NCBI GenBank assembly: GCA_019426215.1
Contig: CM033393.1
Coordinates: forward strand, 1,617,001-1,681,000
DNA: 64,000 nt
Direction: 5' to 3'
Source of the DNA: Buddleja alternifolia
Lineage: Eukaryota > Streptophyta > Magnoliopsida > Lamiales > Scrophulariaceae
Shown here: one piece after another, positions 39,711 to 53,000 of the stretch
Layout: every line of letters starts with the position of its first letter
How positions within the stretch are numbered: position 1 is the stretch's first letter
Translations under genes and position numbers: made by a program
Notes under the pieces: generated by a model
What the model was told of the DNA's origin: nothing
Seen by the model: the letters and a program-made list of their open reading frames with translations, nothing else
The model's database searches: none

Positions 39711-42336
39711 TTTTGTCTAAGTCGAGCTAATGACTTTAAACAAGCGTTTCTGGAGGCAACCCAAGATTTTTTGTTATTTTTGTCATTGTCGTTTTCTTCT
39801 TATTTTGTTTTCAATATTCTATGTTTGAAGGTTTTATTTTATTTTATTTCATTTTTAATTTTCGGTGCTCAAATGTTTTATTAATGAAAGGTATTCTTAT
39901 TGCAGGTCAATAACATGAAAAACGAGGTGCATGAGGCATTATACAATGTAAATCAGATGCACAATTGTGCCAATTTTCGCACCACTGTGCACAATTTTCG
40001 CACTTAGAAGAATTTTTAGGTGCACAGTTGTGCAATTTTTCAGCACAGTTGTGCAAAATTTTCGCACAAGATCAAACTCGCCGCGCACAACTGTGCAATT
40101 TTCGTGCACAATTGTGCACAATTTTCGCACTTTTGCACTGTACATTTTTCGGAAAAAAAAAAATCAAAATTTGAAAAAGTGGGTCAACATCCCAAATTTC
40201 AGCCAAATCCATCTCTCTCTATTTCTCGTTTCTCACACCAACACACAAGCACCACCCCTCTTCTCCAAACAAATTTCTCTATCATTTCCTCAACCCACCA
40301 ATTTCAGCCAAAATCTCTTTCAACCAATCTCTCTCTCTCGTTTCTCTTCTCCGGCCGACCAGTCGCCGGAGCCCAACTCCTCCCGCTGTCTCACCACCTT
40401 CAACCGCCACTCGCCGTCCAGCTGCATCACCACCGCGTAGCCGCTGCACAACTCCACCAACCACACTTCGATCGGAACTCCTCGCCGCCGTCAAGCTCAC
40501 AATCAACCTCCACCGCCGTCGCCTTCTACAAACCACCCCTCCGGTCAAGCTCCACAACTGCATACTCACCGCCGTCAGCAAACCCAAGAACCAGGGAGCC
40601 CAACGCCACCGTCGCGTCAATCGCCGCTCAATCACCGCGCCGCCGCTGCTCGACTCACATCATCAAAACCACCACCGTCTAGTACATCCCACACCACTGC
40701 CGCCATCGGCGCAACCACGTCGCCACGTCGCCACAACCAATCCCGAAAATTGGGACAAGATCCCCAAATTCAGCAACACCCATATCTCTCTCGTTCTCCA
40801 GCCAAAACAACCCTCGCCGCTCTACCTCCAACGCATCCAAGCCGCCGTCATCTTTCCACTCCGTCCGGGATGTGGCTGCTGCTTTTGGGTGAAAATTTGG
40901 TTGTGCAAAGTAAAACTCCTTTCGGCATCCAGTGGTTGAAGTTTGCTCACTATATCACAACGGGCTCAAAAAGAGACCGGGTTTTCCACTGACTACGCAC
41001 TACACCCGATCACTAAGGCAACTACCAACTCCCGGGCCATCGCTCACATTCATAGGGGAGAATTTCTTTCACTATTCTTTTAATTACATTTTGCTTCGGT
41101 TCTTGATTATCGGTTTCACTTGATTACATTGAGGACAATGTGATATTTTAAGTGTGGGGTGATTGATTGCATGTTGTGAGGTTGTGATTGCGTATATTGA
41201 ATTGCTCAAGTGTGGGGTGTTTGTTGTTAAATTGGTGAAAGGATCGGACATATTACATGTTTTTTTTGTTGAGTATTGCGTGTATTGAATTGCTCAAGTG
41301 TGGGGTAATGTGGTTAAGTGGTGAAAGAATTGGGCATACGTCAATTTTTGCTGAGTTGTTGCTGAAAATTTGGTTAACTTGTTCACAATATTTGTGTTCC
41401 CATATTTGAGCTCTTGACTATATAAACATATGAATCTGATTTCTGTACATGGATACTCTTTTTATTGAGTTTGATCGCTGAGCCTGAAATTTGTAAAATT
41501 TCTATGCATCTTTACACACTACACACGAGTTCTAGTAAAAGGGATTGATCGGGGAGATAAAAGCAATTACATTTTTTTTTGATACATGGTGATATTGGAG
41601 GAAAGTCGAGAAAATAGAAAAAATAGAAAAAAAAATCGATGAAGAAAATAAGGAAAGAAAGTTGATTCGGTGGCTAATGAAAGCTAAAATCACCCAGTTT
41701 TGTTTCTAGCCTTTGTCACTCAAATGATTAAGTCCGTTGGGGTGTCTTGACACCTAGTGTCTTAAAACCAACTGGTTTGAGAGTCATTGGCCCAAAACTC
41801 GTTACCAGGGTGACATAGAAAGCTTGACTAGCGAAACATTGCACGGGTTGATCGATTGTGAATGAAGGAGAAAGAATAAAGATGAAATATGATAGATGTT
41901 GTGTTTTTGCTTGAAATATCCGAAATGTTCCCTTGCTAGAATTCATAAATCAAGCACGAATGGATGTATATGAAATTGAACTTGTTTGGGATTAGTGTGA
42001 TGACTTGAGAGTAAAGATGTTCATATGTGGAAAAATAATGATTCTATGTGTTTATTGGTTTATGTGTGATGATTGTGGGGAGTCATAAATGTTGTGACTA
42101 GTTGCTGATTTGATGCACGGTGAGACAGATAGACGATTGTCATGAATTTTGTGGGTATATTCTCTGCAAACCCTCACGAGACAAAACTCGTCCACTAGGG
42201 GTAACCTAGGGGTTTAACGGCGTGTTGCACATGCTAAGTGCAATCGTGTTCCCTACGAAAGTGGTGTTATCTTTATTTTTGTTTTTGTTTTGTTTGGATT
42301 TACTCGAGGACGAGTAAAGGTTAAGTGTGGGGTGTT
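39711..42336 (+). other. Non-coding interior of the Athila-like element
   Basis: It opens with 'ggaggcaacccaag', a phrase usual after pol in this clade. Next come a palindrome-rich GTGCACA/TGTGCA zone (39955-40140), a CT-rich stretch with no credible protein (40200-40740), and 'attgaggacaatgtgatattttaagtgtgggg' wording at about 41125. A tandem duplication of about 85 bp lies around 41187-41350. A purine-rich tract 'taagtgtggggtg' just before the 3' LTR probably serves as plus-strand primer. Confidence 0.75.
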
Positions 42337-43672
42337 TGTTAGGTCTCATATTTTACATATTTTCATCATGATTTACCTCACATTTATCTTTATTTTATGC
42401 CTTGTTGTTAGTCTTTTCCTTTAGTTTTAGCCTAATTTACGTATTTTGATTTCTAAGTCGTTTCAATGTTTTTGTAGGCATATAAATGATTGTTTTGATG
42501 AATTAAAGGTGTATTTTTACGTGAATAACGAAGGCTAACCAAGAGGAAGTGAAGAAATGCATTTGAAAGGCCAAACGAGAATGTTTCGTTGAAGAAAAAT
42601 GAAGAGAAAAATTTCTGCACAGGCAACTGCACAACTGTGCAGATATTCTGCACAGCTGTGCAGCTGCGGATTTTTATATTTTTGTGGGCCGATTTTATGA
42701 CTTGGATGGGCATAATTTATGTATCTAAGACTCCTTTTTAGTAAAAGAAAGTGGCAAAAACATTTTATAGGCTAGAGTGAGGTGGGAGAATAATTCATTC
42801 TTGAAAAAAAGTAGATCTTGAAAACTTTTAGAGAGAGAAAATAGATCTTAGAGAGTTCTTGGAGAAGAGTTCTTGGAGAAAAGCTTCATCTTCTCAAGTT
42901 GTATTCTTCCAATCCTCCATTGTTGAACATGAGTAACTTTATGTTTATGCAATTTATTTCTTGTTTTTCTTTAATTATGTATAGCTAAATTATTTTCTAG
43001 GGTTTAAGATGTAGTCTTGTGTATTGATTTGGATTATTGATGATTGATGGATGTGATTTCTTGTTTGGTTTATCTATTAATGAGTGTTTAATGCTTGTAA
43101 TTGATTGATCACCAATTGCATGATTTAAGATAAATTAAGAAGTATCGGGAGGTGAATTAGTTTATTGGTTCGGATTTAATAGACATGTGTAAATTGCTTA
43201 ATAGGGATATTGGTAATTTTGCATGAGACTAGTTAAACAATATTCATAGAACTTAATGGATTCATCTAAATTAGTTTTTGATCATGGGAGTGACGTTAAT
43301 TAATTTAGGTGGGTACTCATGAAGATCTCGGGAGAGTATTCATGTATTTAAGGAAATTGAGTCTTTAATTTAAATAAGAATGATAATCCATTAAAAGTCA
43401 ATAATCCATAGCAATACCTTGATGAAATCTTAATCCCTAGACCTTTCGTTAATTGATTATTAGTTTTAATCATATTTGTTTTAGTTATTTACAATTAAAT
43501 CATTTTCTTGTTAAATTTCTGATTTTAATTAGTTAAAATCTCAAATCTTTGATAATCAATAGTCTAAATAATAGGATAAACTTCATTTGGTACTTGATAA
43601 CCTTCCCTGTGGAGACGATCTTACTTTCACTATATTATTTGTTCCATTCCGTGTTGTTACGGACGGTTAACA
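42337..43672 (+). repeat. 3' LTR of the Athila-like element
   Basis: Same length (1336 bp) as the 5' LTR. The first CTGCACAGCTGTGCAG palindrome is altered by one base; the second is intact. Confidence 0.95.
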
Positions 43673-43677
43673 AATAT

Positions 43678-46600
43678 CTTTAAGCGTAAGCAGTAGATTG
43701 TGGCTCGAATCTCGGGGATCCAGCGGGCTCAAGGAATAAATTTTCGATTTTCCCTCCGCAAGTTGGAAACCAAACTCCAAGCTCAATATTTGGATATTTT
43801 ACGACAAGAAGAGTTGTTTTGGAAACAAAAATCTAGGGCACAATGGCTCCGAGCAGGGGACTTGAATACTCGATTTTTCCATCTTTCGGCCGTGAATCGA
43901 CAGGGGAAAACTAAAGTACATGCTTTGGAACGAGAGGACGGACAGATGGAAACAAATCAGTTTATCCTCAAGCAAATGGCTGTTCGGTACTATAAGAATC
44001 TCTATGGACAAGGGGACCCTGCGGCTACATACATTCGGACGCCGGGATTTCCTAAACTTCAGAAGCAGCACCTCGCCGTTTTATCCAGGCCTGTAACAAA
44101 AGATGAAGTGCAAAAAGCACTTTGGGGTATGAGTCCTACTAAGTCACCGGGTCCCGATGGCATACAACCAATGTTCTACCAACGGTGCTGGGATACGGTG
44201 GGTGATGATGTGTTTCAGATGGTACAAGAACCTTTTCAATCAGGTACATCAGATCCATGTCTGAATAAATCTCGAATTGTTTTAATCCCAAAAGTAAAAC
44301 ACCCAACACATCTTTCACAGTTTCGGCCAATTAGCTTGACGAACGTAAGTCTAAAAATTATTACAAAAACTCTTGCTAATCGCATTAAGGATTTTATTGA
44401 TGAAATTATCCCCCGGTCCCAAAGTAGCTTTATCCCGGGCCGGCAAACAATTGATAATGTGTTGATCACTCAAGAAATCTTACATGACTTTCGTCGCCTA
44501 AAAGGCAAAAAAGGGTTTTTTATAGCCAAAATTGACTTTGAAAAGGCTTACGATCGTATCAATTGGAGTTTCCTTGAAAATGTGTTAGGTGAGATTGGTT
44601 TCCTTGTGACTTGGATCACACTTATTATGGAGTGCACCACCCGTGCCCAACTATCATTGTTGTGGAATGGTGAAGCAACAGAGTGGTTCACCCCCAAGCA
44701 TGGACTAAGACAAGGGGACCCCCTGTCGCCTTATCTGTTCGTTTTCTGTGTGCAGAAATTAGGATGTCTCATCGAGTTGGCTGTGAGGGAAAAGAAATGG
44801 AGGCCGGTCCCTACTTCCACATGGGCCATGTATTTCCCATTTAATGTTTGCTGATGATTTGTTACTTTTTGGGGAGGCTACGGCGCAGCAGGCCTTGACA
44901 GCTATGACAACATTACAACAATATTGCAGCATCTCGGGGCAAGCTGTCAACGTGCAGAAGTCCAAAATATTCCTTTCTGAGAATGTGAAAGGGGAAACCA
45001 AACTTCGTATCAGTCACATCACGCGACTTGGAACTACGACAAATTTGGGTCGATATCTGGGGGTTCCGCTTCATCATGGCCGTATCTTACGCAGGGATTA
45101 TCAGTTTTTGGTAGACCGAGTGAAGAAAAGACTACAAGGATGGAAAAGAAAGCACCTCTCTCTTGCTGGTCGAGCGACACTGATTAAGTCGGTAACAGAA
45201 ACGATAGCGTCCTCCCACATGCAAACTATGAGGATACCGCTCAGAATCTGCGATGCCATTGACAGGGTAAATCGGCAGTTTTTATGGGGTAGCTCGGAAG
45301 GAGAAAGGAAGATGCACTTGGTCAACTGGGATACTGTTTGTAAACCAAAAGAGCTAGGGGGTCTGGGGCTACGACACTCCCGGGTCACAAATTTGGCACT
45401 ACTTGGGAAGCTTGGGTGGCAGCTAATTAAGGATGAGGATAGTTTATGGGTGCAAGTTTTTAAGCATAAGTATCTTCTTCGACAAAGGGCTCGAGCTAAA
45501 AATGCGTCTTCGGCTACGTGGCGAAGTATCCAATCAGTGTTTCCTCTACTTAAATCGGGCATAAGATGGATTGTAGGGAACAGGGATAAAATAAAGTTTT
45601 GGGAGGATACTTGGCTTGGAGATACGTCGCTAGCATCCCGGTGTGTGGAACCAATCCCGCAGGGGGAGTTGCGGCACACTGTGGCTCACTATTGGATACG
45701 GGGGTTTGGATGGGATTGGGAGTTGTTACAGAATTTGTCAGCAATTGATAAAACTAGATTACAGGAGGTTGACTTAGATCAAACAATGGAGCAGAGAGAT
45801 ACGCCGCGACGGTTATTTTCTTCGGATGGACGGTACAGTTGTAAGAGTGCGTACGGGGCGTTGACTCAGGTTTCCGATAGACAGAGGGAGGATCGTTTTT
45901 GGAGGAAAATATGGCGAGTCCCAGGTGCACACCGGAGACGCATGTTCCTATGGCTAGTCCGACATGACAAAGTGACCACGAACTCGACGTTAAAGGCCCG
46001 AGGAATAGCAGCCACGGATAGTTGTCCTATCTGTGGGACTGAACGGGATACACCTATGCATGCACTGCGTGATTGTTACTGGACAAAAAACATTTGGCTT
46101 CAGTTGGTGCATCCTAACTATCAGTTCTTTCTTTTCAGGCACAGCGAAGGAATGGATTGACGGGAACCTCTCGCATGCAATTAACAGGTATGATTGGTGT
46201 GATAGATGGGACCTTGTTTTTGCTGAGACTCTTGCTTTTCTTTGGCAGGTTCGCAATGAAGCGACTCATGGGACCCGAGAGGACGTTCCTTCAGGGGAAC
46301 TAGATATGTTACGAAAAAGAATTGACGGTACTGTTAATGCCCTTAATTTTGATCCAGACGTGATGTATCAGCGGATATACACGGGTTGGCAATATCCCAC
46401 ACCTGGCTACACAAAGCTAAACATTGATGCTGCAGTGACCTCGGGGGGCCAGGCAGGGGTTGGAGGTACTCTTCGTGATGAACATGGAACTTGGTTAAGG
46501 GGGTTCAGTGGTCGCATTGACCCGTGCTCATCTTTGGAGGTTGAGATGCGTGCCATTCTAGAGGGGCTAGAGATGGCGTGAGCCGTAGGAACACGAAAAG

Positions 46601-46902
46601 TGATTGTTGAGTCTGACTGCAGAGCCGCACTTAATAGCATTGTGGACGCTTCCATGGAACATCACCATTTTGATGTGATTTCCCGCATTCGTAGGGTGCA
46701 GCGCAGTGACTGGGAGGTCTCCTTTCGATTCATCTGGAGAGAAGCGAATCAAGTAGCTGACACTTTAGCAAAAATGGGCATTCACACCCGTATGCACTAC
46801 ACGGATGCACCCTGTTCACAAGTATATCACCTCTTAGATAACGATATAGCTGGTCTTACGTGGCCTCGTCTTGTGACTACTAGTCCGGGTTTGTCGGGCT
46901 AA
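43678..46902 (+). pseudogene. LINE ORF2 reverse transcriptase, zf-RVT and RNase H (interrupted)
   Basis: The second half of ORF2 resumes after the LTR element. The open frame from about 43700 includes SPTKSPGPDGIQPMFYQ, RPISLTN, FIPGRQTIDN, KIDFEKAYDRI and GLRQGDPLSPYLFV. A small deletion near 44845 moves the frame; MFADDLLLFGE (catalytic ADD) follows. The zf-RVT region (about 45850-46090) has CPICGTERDTPMHALRDC. A plant-L1-type RNase H follows: NIDAAV, VEMRAILEGLEMA, then TGA at 46579-46581 where Trp is usual, then VESDCRAAL and EANQVADTLAK. The product cannot be made in one piece. Confidence 0.87.
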
Positions 46903-46964
46903 AGTACTTTGTATTTTTGGGTAACCCCCCTTTCGGAATTATAAAAAAAAGAACATCATTTAAT

Positions 46965-47572
46965 TTCGCTTTTCCAGTCCTCCGCATAACTACTTTTCGA
47001 TCAATACATCCATTTCTTTTCGCTATACCTCTCAATCAATAATTATCTAATCCAACTATTCTTTCTTTTGTCTTTTTACTTTACTATGTTTTTTAATCAC
47101 ATAATCATTACCAAAATAACAAATTCAATCATTTACTCATCATACATCAATTTATCACATTTAATTTGAAACAGATTACTACCACTAACCATTTTCCAGA
47201 AACATAGAACAAACACAATCAATAAATAATTTATTTTCACACAAGTCCACCCATAATACACATTCCGTGACACGTTTTCTGAAAATTTACTCAGAAATAT
47301 AAAAAAAGGCCAAGAATTCCAAAGAAATAACTTGTTTTCTTCTTGTACGCATATTGATAATATGACGAATAATAAATATCATAACTGTGGAACAACAGGA
47401 GCATCAGCAAGTATCCATGATTTACAACGGTATACTATATAAACAAGATAACTTATGGGGATGTCATTTCCCCTGAGAGCAACTATAGATCTGCCAGAAT
47501 TGTAACACGATTTGAAGGTTAGTTATAACATTTCGCGGTATTTTTCATCTCTATCAACTAAGTTATCATTTG
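46965..47572. other. Gap between the LINE and the S28 peptidase gene
   Basis: AT-rich; the right part (about 47370-47572) is the likely 3' UTR of the minus-strand peptidase gene. Nothing else recognised. Confidence 0.5.
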
Positions 47573-50040
47573 TTACATGGAACTTCTACCTGAACCTTGG
47601 CACTGAGACAGCCACAAATCGATGTGCTCGATGATCTTTTGCCTTACTTTATTAACTGCATCAGGGGAGCTGCAATTCTTGGCATCACCTGAAATATGGG
47701 AATTAAAGTGAAACTTCATATATTTTTTAACCGATGAGACCAAAATTGCAAGATGAATGCATCATATTCATATGGGACTAATTTTGCAAGCTTGTATATA
47801 ATGGGACTAAAATCGCAACAATTCCTGTTCTATGGGGCCAACATTGCAATTTAATCAATATTGCAATTTTTATGAGTATAAGAATAGATATTGTGATCAA
47901 CATGTATAAGAAGGGTGACATCTGTGATTGTGAGGAGAGGTTCTTAAACTTGCAAAAACTTGAAATGGAAAGATCACATCAATTGTCGAGCAATAAGTGC
48001 AAAGTCTTTGAAGCATTGGATTGGTCCAAATCAAAAGTTGGTACCAAAGCTATTAAGTGTTTGTTCAAAAAAGAAATATCACAGGAAAAAACACTTTCAG
48101 AAAAGAACTCCCTTAAATTCGGAGAGAAACTGTATGGAAAGAATGGTATAGAAAAGAAAATATGATATTTAAAGGCCATTGCAAATACCAACTAAAGCAA
48201 GGACAGTGTAAATTGTGTACAATATTGAGAATTTGAGACAGTAAAATATGCTCACCTTCGGGAACCAAAGGAGACTGGGGACAGCCACGCAAGTCAGTGC
48301 CGTGTCCACAGTTATGACATGTTATGATGTATGAAGGCACTGAAAATTTGCAAGAAAGAAGGTTTCAGTAAACACGAGAAATTCCTTATGAAATAAAACA
48401 AGATAAATTTTCACGATGTGGTAATAATTGGAGCTGACATTTTTCAATCAGAGCATTCTTCATTTAGAAGACAGAAATGAAGACAATTTATGTAAGTAAT
48501 TGTACATCAAAATTATCGCATTAAATATAAATCGAAGCACGTGCATCATGTTTGACATGCAATAGTAAACACATGTACAATTATTACAGCCTTAAAGGTA
48601 ATAAAATATGTAATAGGTTTAATTCACATTAAGAAAACAAATAGTCAAAAGGATTTTGTTCAGCCCCCACCATGTTCATGCAAAAATATTGGCAAGCATT
48701 ACTGCTACGCAAAAGCAACGTTTGGACTCACTCTCAGGTGAAGAAGTCTGTTTGGATGCATGTCGCCACGGGTCCTGTGATCCATTGGTGAAGATTATTT
48801 TTGACCCTGCCCATTAATATTCCACGAATAAAACGTGTTATAACTCGAAGAAGATACCATCCCCAGCTCTAACATGCTGGATGATGGAAGTTCTAGGAAA
48901 TGAGTGAGTGAAGCACTATAAAAATTAAAGGCAGTAAGATTGAGGATCATTTTAATAGACTTCACTTTTTTATGGTATATTATATCATTTTAATAGAAGG
49001 GAGATTGAGGATCATTCTAGAAAATAGAATTGTTAGGTTATAATAACGTAATTTAAATTAATTATTCAATTATTTTTAATAGTTGAAAGGAGAGAAATTG
49101 TCTTATTATATTGTTATGATAAAGTCCAATTACTTATTAATTTAGACAATGAACCGTGTAATACCATTTAGATCTGCCTAGACAGCCTGATTTATGAATA
49201 AAACAAAAGGTTAACAATTCACAGATAGCTCAAAATAGACATAGTAGAAAGCACTTACCAGCAATTTTTGTGCCTCCATAGTATAAATTTGTCGCAGTAA
49301 CATCAGGATAGATACCTTCCCCAAAGACATTTTTGCAGAGGTCCAAATGGTATCTGCCATTAATGATTACTTAACTAATTTATCAAATCTTCCTTTTAGC
49401 ATAACAAATTCAAAATGCTAAAGGAACACTTGGTAAAAATGGGATGAAAAAGACTTGAGCATATAACATATTATGTATAGACTTGCCTAGTATCAACTCT
49501 TGAAGAGCGGATACTGTCATTTGAAGGTGCAACCTGAAAGTATGCAACCTCTGTACAGACTTGGAACCACCACAAGCGATCAGCAGAGTTATCGGTTAAT
49601 GTAGTTTTTTTCAAATGCTGTTGATCATATGTTTCAACACCGACTCCCAAACTCCCACCATAATACTCTTTCACATATTTAGCATATGCTTCCTGAATAT
49701 GAGATTTCAGCAGCAAGAGAATAAGGTACTATCAGAAGATGAAGGTAAACATCCTGAGTTTAAATCCTACTAAATTGTTAAGTGTTGACTAGAATTATGT
49801 TCCTTGCATTTTCTCAGAATACTTGCTAGAAGTTATTTAAATTTTCACTTGAAGAAACAGAAATTTCTTTCTCAGATCATTAAGAAACTTAGAAAAGGGT
49901 TTTTCTCCTAAATAAGCTATCAATTTCCAAGTACTTTGATTTGCTTGCTTACAGCCTGCTTTGGCAGCAGAACCGCTAAGATGGTAAGATTCTGTTCAAA
50001 GTATGTGGAAAAATATACATACACATGCATGTGTGTGTGC

Positions 50041-50078
<38 letters not shown>

Positions 50079-53000
50079 ACACGCATAAATACACATACAT
50101 ATATTTGTCTGTGTGCATAGGCGTGTTTGTGTGGGGTGTGTGTGTGCTTGCAGTATGTATGTACCCATGTATGCTCTAGCATGCTGTGTCAATTGCTGTG
50201 AATAGTGCCTCCACAAAGGACTTAGAGCATGTACTACAAGACAGCTGAAGATAGTAACTTTTCCCTCATCACAAAATGAATCATTATATAATATTAAGCC
50301 ATAGTCTATATTAGGTATTTTTAAGCTCCAAATAATTCGAAAAAAGAACCATGTCAGCAACCATGTAATTTTTGAACTTACCGATGAAATATATTATAAA
50401 TGTCATGTTTGGACAATGCAAAATCAATTGTAGTAAAAGCTCTTACCACCAGATCTTCCCCAGCTTTCTTTGCTTCAATAAGAGGGTTGCAAAGTTTATC
50501 TGGATTTCCATATTGAAACTGGAAAGTGGCAAAGTATTTATAAGTGAGATTTAAAAACAAAGATTTATATTGAACAAATCCATGTTGTCACATACCGCTG
50601 TAACTGCAGCATCCGCCAGAAAATACAGGAAATCACCATCGTTTTTTAGCTGTAAGGAAGAGAAGTCATCATAAAATTCCAGAATGTAATCCGAGTTTCT
50701 GAAAAAACTGTACATGCACTCAAAATAACTGATCAAATAATGCAGAAGATCTAGGAGGGGAAAAAACATTCAGACACAAATATCATAAGTTAACATCAAA
50801 CATGAGCCATTTCGTGGACCTGTTTCAGAAATTTTAAATACCTGCAAATTATAGCTCAATATATTTGCCCATGATTAAATTTTTTTAAATTACAATACTC
50901 ATGTATTCCTGTAGAATTTAAGAAAATAAATAGAACAAAGCAGAAACTGGTCATGTAAATTGCTTTCTACCTTTCTGAAATACTTTGCATACAAAATACT
51001 CTATGTAATTAACAAGGTGTCATTTCCTGCCTCAAATAAGGAAAGAGGGAATATGTTTTACCTCAGTTGCATTAAATAATGTCTTTACTGCCTTTTCATT
51101 TGATCCAAGTCTCTGATCAACAAGACTAGTAATTTCTTGCAACACGGATTTACATTCTGGACCTGCAGACTCCCCTATCTGCAAAAGAATTAAGGGTTAA
51201 GACTTAAGATGTTTCGCCGATACTCTAACACCGAAAATCAGAAGTCGAAAATTCAAGATCATAGTTCTGATTTAAACCAAAGTCAGGAGGCACAGATCAA
51301 AAGGAAAAGTGGAATTTCAAGGAAGAGTTGAAAAGAATAAATGATACTACTCTAAGAACACAACGAACAGAGAGTATTTTTCTTCACCTGCTTATCAAAT
51401 TCTGTGAAGTTGTAAACAGCAAGTACAACAGCAGAGCTCGCAAGACTTCCACAAGTAAGGTGAGGAAACTTCAGACGGAACCATGCACTAAGGGCTCCCG
51501 CATATGAAACACCAAAGACAAACCACGGATTATCGATATTTGATTTGTTGCGCTTCACATTTAAGGATTCCTGAGTAATAAAAAAGAACAAAGAAAACAG
51601 AAACGAAAGTTTTTATTTAAAAAAGGATATGATATAAAGGCCAGAGGGACAACCACTACAAGAGAAAAAGAGGATTATCAGGGAAAAGAGACCATAAGAA
51701 TTCATATGCCTATCCATGTACGCAAACATATAAGTATAACAAATTTTCATTAGCCAGATGGGGCAGAATCGCAAGCTCTGTGAACAAGTACATATGTTTG
51801 GACATTTACAATACTCATCTGATAGAAAGGGATTGAACACTTCATTTGCACACCTATAAAAAAGTGCAAAGGATAAGGATGTTACTTGCCTGATAATACT
51901 GTCTGAAAGCAGCTAAATCAAAAAGTGCCTGTTTTGATGACAGATATCTCAGATTCTCTGTAGTCAACGATTTAAAAGGGGAACTTTTTCCATAGTAACG
52001 ATGCTCAAGAGAAACCACAGCTGCTCCAAACTTCTTTGCCAATACCTGTTTTTTAGACTTTCAAGATTCAGAATTTTTCCAGAAGTGAAACTGATGGGGA
52101 TGAGCTAATTCAGTTAGCTCATATTTCTCTAAACCACATATCACCTCAGCAGGTACACAGTAATACAACAGACACAATGAATCAACATTTTAACTCAACA
52201 AAATTAAAGAGACTTGAAAGAGCTCTGTGTTGAGAGAAAAAGAGTGATGGTATTATGGTAAAGAATCAAACCACCACTTTCACATTAAGTAATAATGGCT
52301 CCAATTGAAACCATTGTTTGCCATCTCAATCTAATAATACGTTTTAGGATCCATTTTCAATCATTCACAAATTTTCTCATTTCTTATCCACTCCCTTGTT
52401 TATTATAACACCATGTTAACATTCTCATCTCAGTAGCACTTCTCTTATACATATTCCTTATGTTCAATCATATGACTCATGGCATCCTAGAAATTTCCAT
52501 TTTAATCCTAGACAAATTCATCAATCACAGAAACCACAGAGCTATTCCTCTATCTGAACCAACTACTCTTGACAAAGGTACTTCCTGTTATCCCTACCCA
52601 CCATGAAGCCAAAACAACTATATGTTGCATTCCGTTACTGGTTATCATAACACAATGAAAGAAAAAGCTTCAAAACTCAAAAGTCTTTACATCGTGCTGC
52701 ATCACTTCAATTTGTTTAAACACACGTACGTTCGTGCACAAATATACTTGCCAAGTAGATAAGGAAACATGATAAACAATAGAAACCTAATGATTATTGG
52801 GATCATAAAGGGTCCGTTTAGCATTCAATTGTTGCATAATTGAATCCCTTTTGTTTATCTGAATAACTTTTAGCCTGCAAATAGTGACTCCATACTCAAA
52901 TGCCCGTCAAAAGTTTAATTTTGGAGCCCAAAGGTTTACATGTTGATATTGCAGATAACACAATATTTATAGAGAAAAGTCATACCACTGTTACAAATGC

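Larger units (their letters stand above)
35792..43672 (+). mobile_element. Athila-like (Ty3/gypsy) LTR retrotransposon, gag-protease only
   Basis: Two 1336-bp LTRs, TGTTAGG...TTAACA, flank the element. The 5-bp duplication AATAT is at 35787-35791 and 43673-43677, inside LINE ORF2. A primer-binding site complementary to tRNA-Asp follows the left LTR. Gag and protease are recognisable. Reverse transcriptase, RNase H and integrase are absent, so the element is non-autonomous. By eye I count about 19-20 differences between the LTRs (roughly 98.5% identity), pointing to a fairly recent insertion. Confidence 0.93.
32868..46953 (+). mobile_element. Full-length-size L1-type LINE, split by an LTR retrotransposon
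   Basis: The target duplication CATCATTTAAT (11 bp) is at 32857-32867 and 46954-46964, with a short A-run just before the right copy. Removing the nested LTR element and its own duplication leaves about 6.2 kb, normal for a plant L1. Order: ORF1, then EN, RT, zf-RVT and RNase H of ORF2. Several stops, frameshifts and expanded homopolymers (C-runs near 34.85 kb, G19 at 35347-35365) show it is inactive. Confidence 0.92.

Noticed and set aside
40020..40682. Pro/Ser/His-rich frame in the Athila-like element
   Set aside because: CT-rich low-complexity sequence open in several frames; no match to gag, pol or envelope-like proteins.
35792..43672. Possibility that the two 1336-bp repeats are a segmental duplication
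   Set aside because: TG...CA ends, tRNA-Asp primer site, gag-protease interior and the AATAT target duplication prove an LTR retrotransposon.
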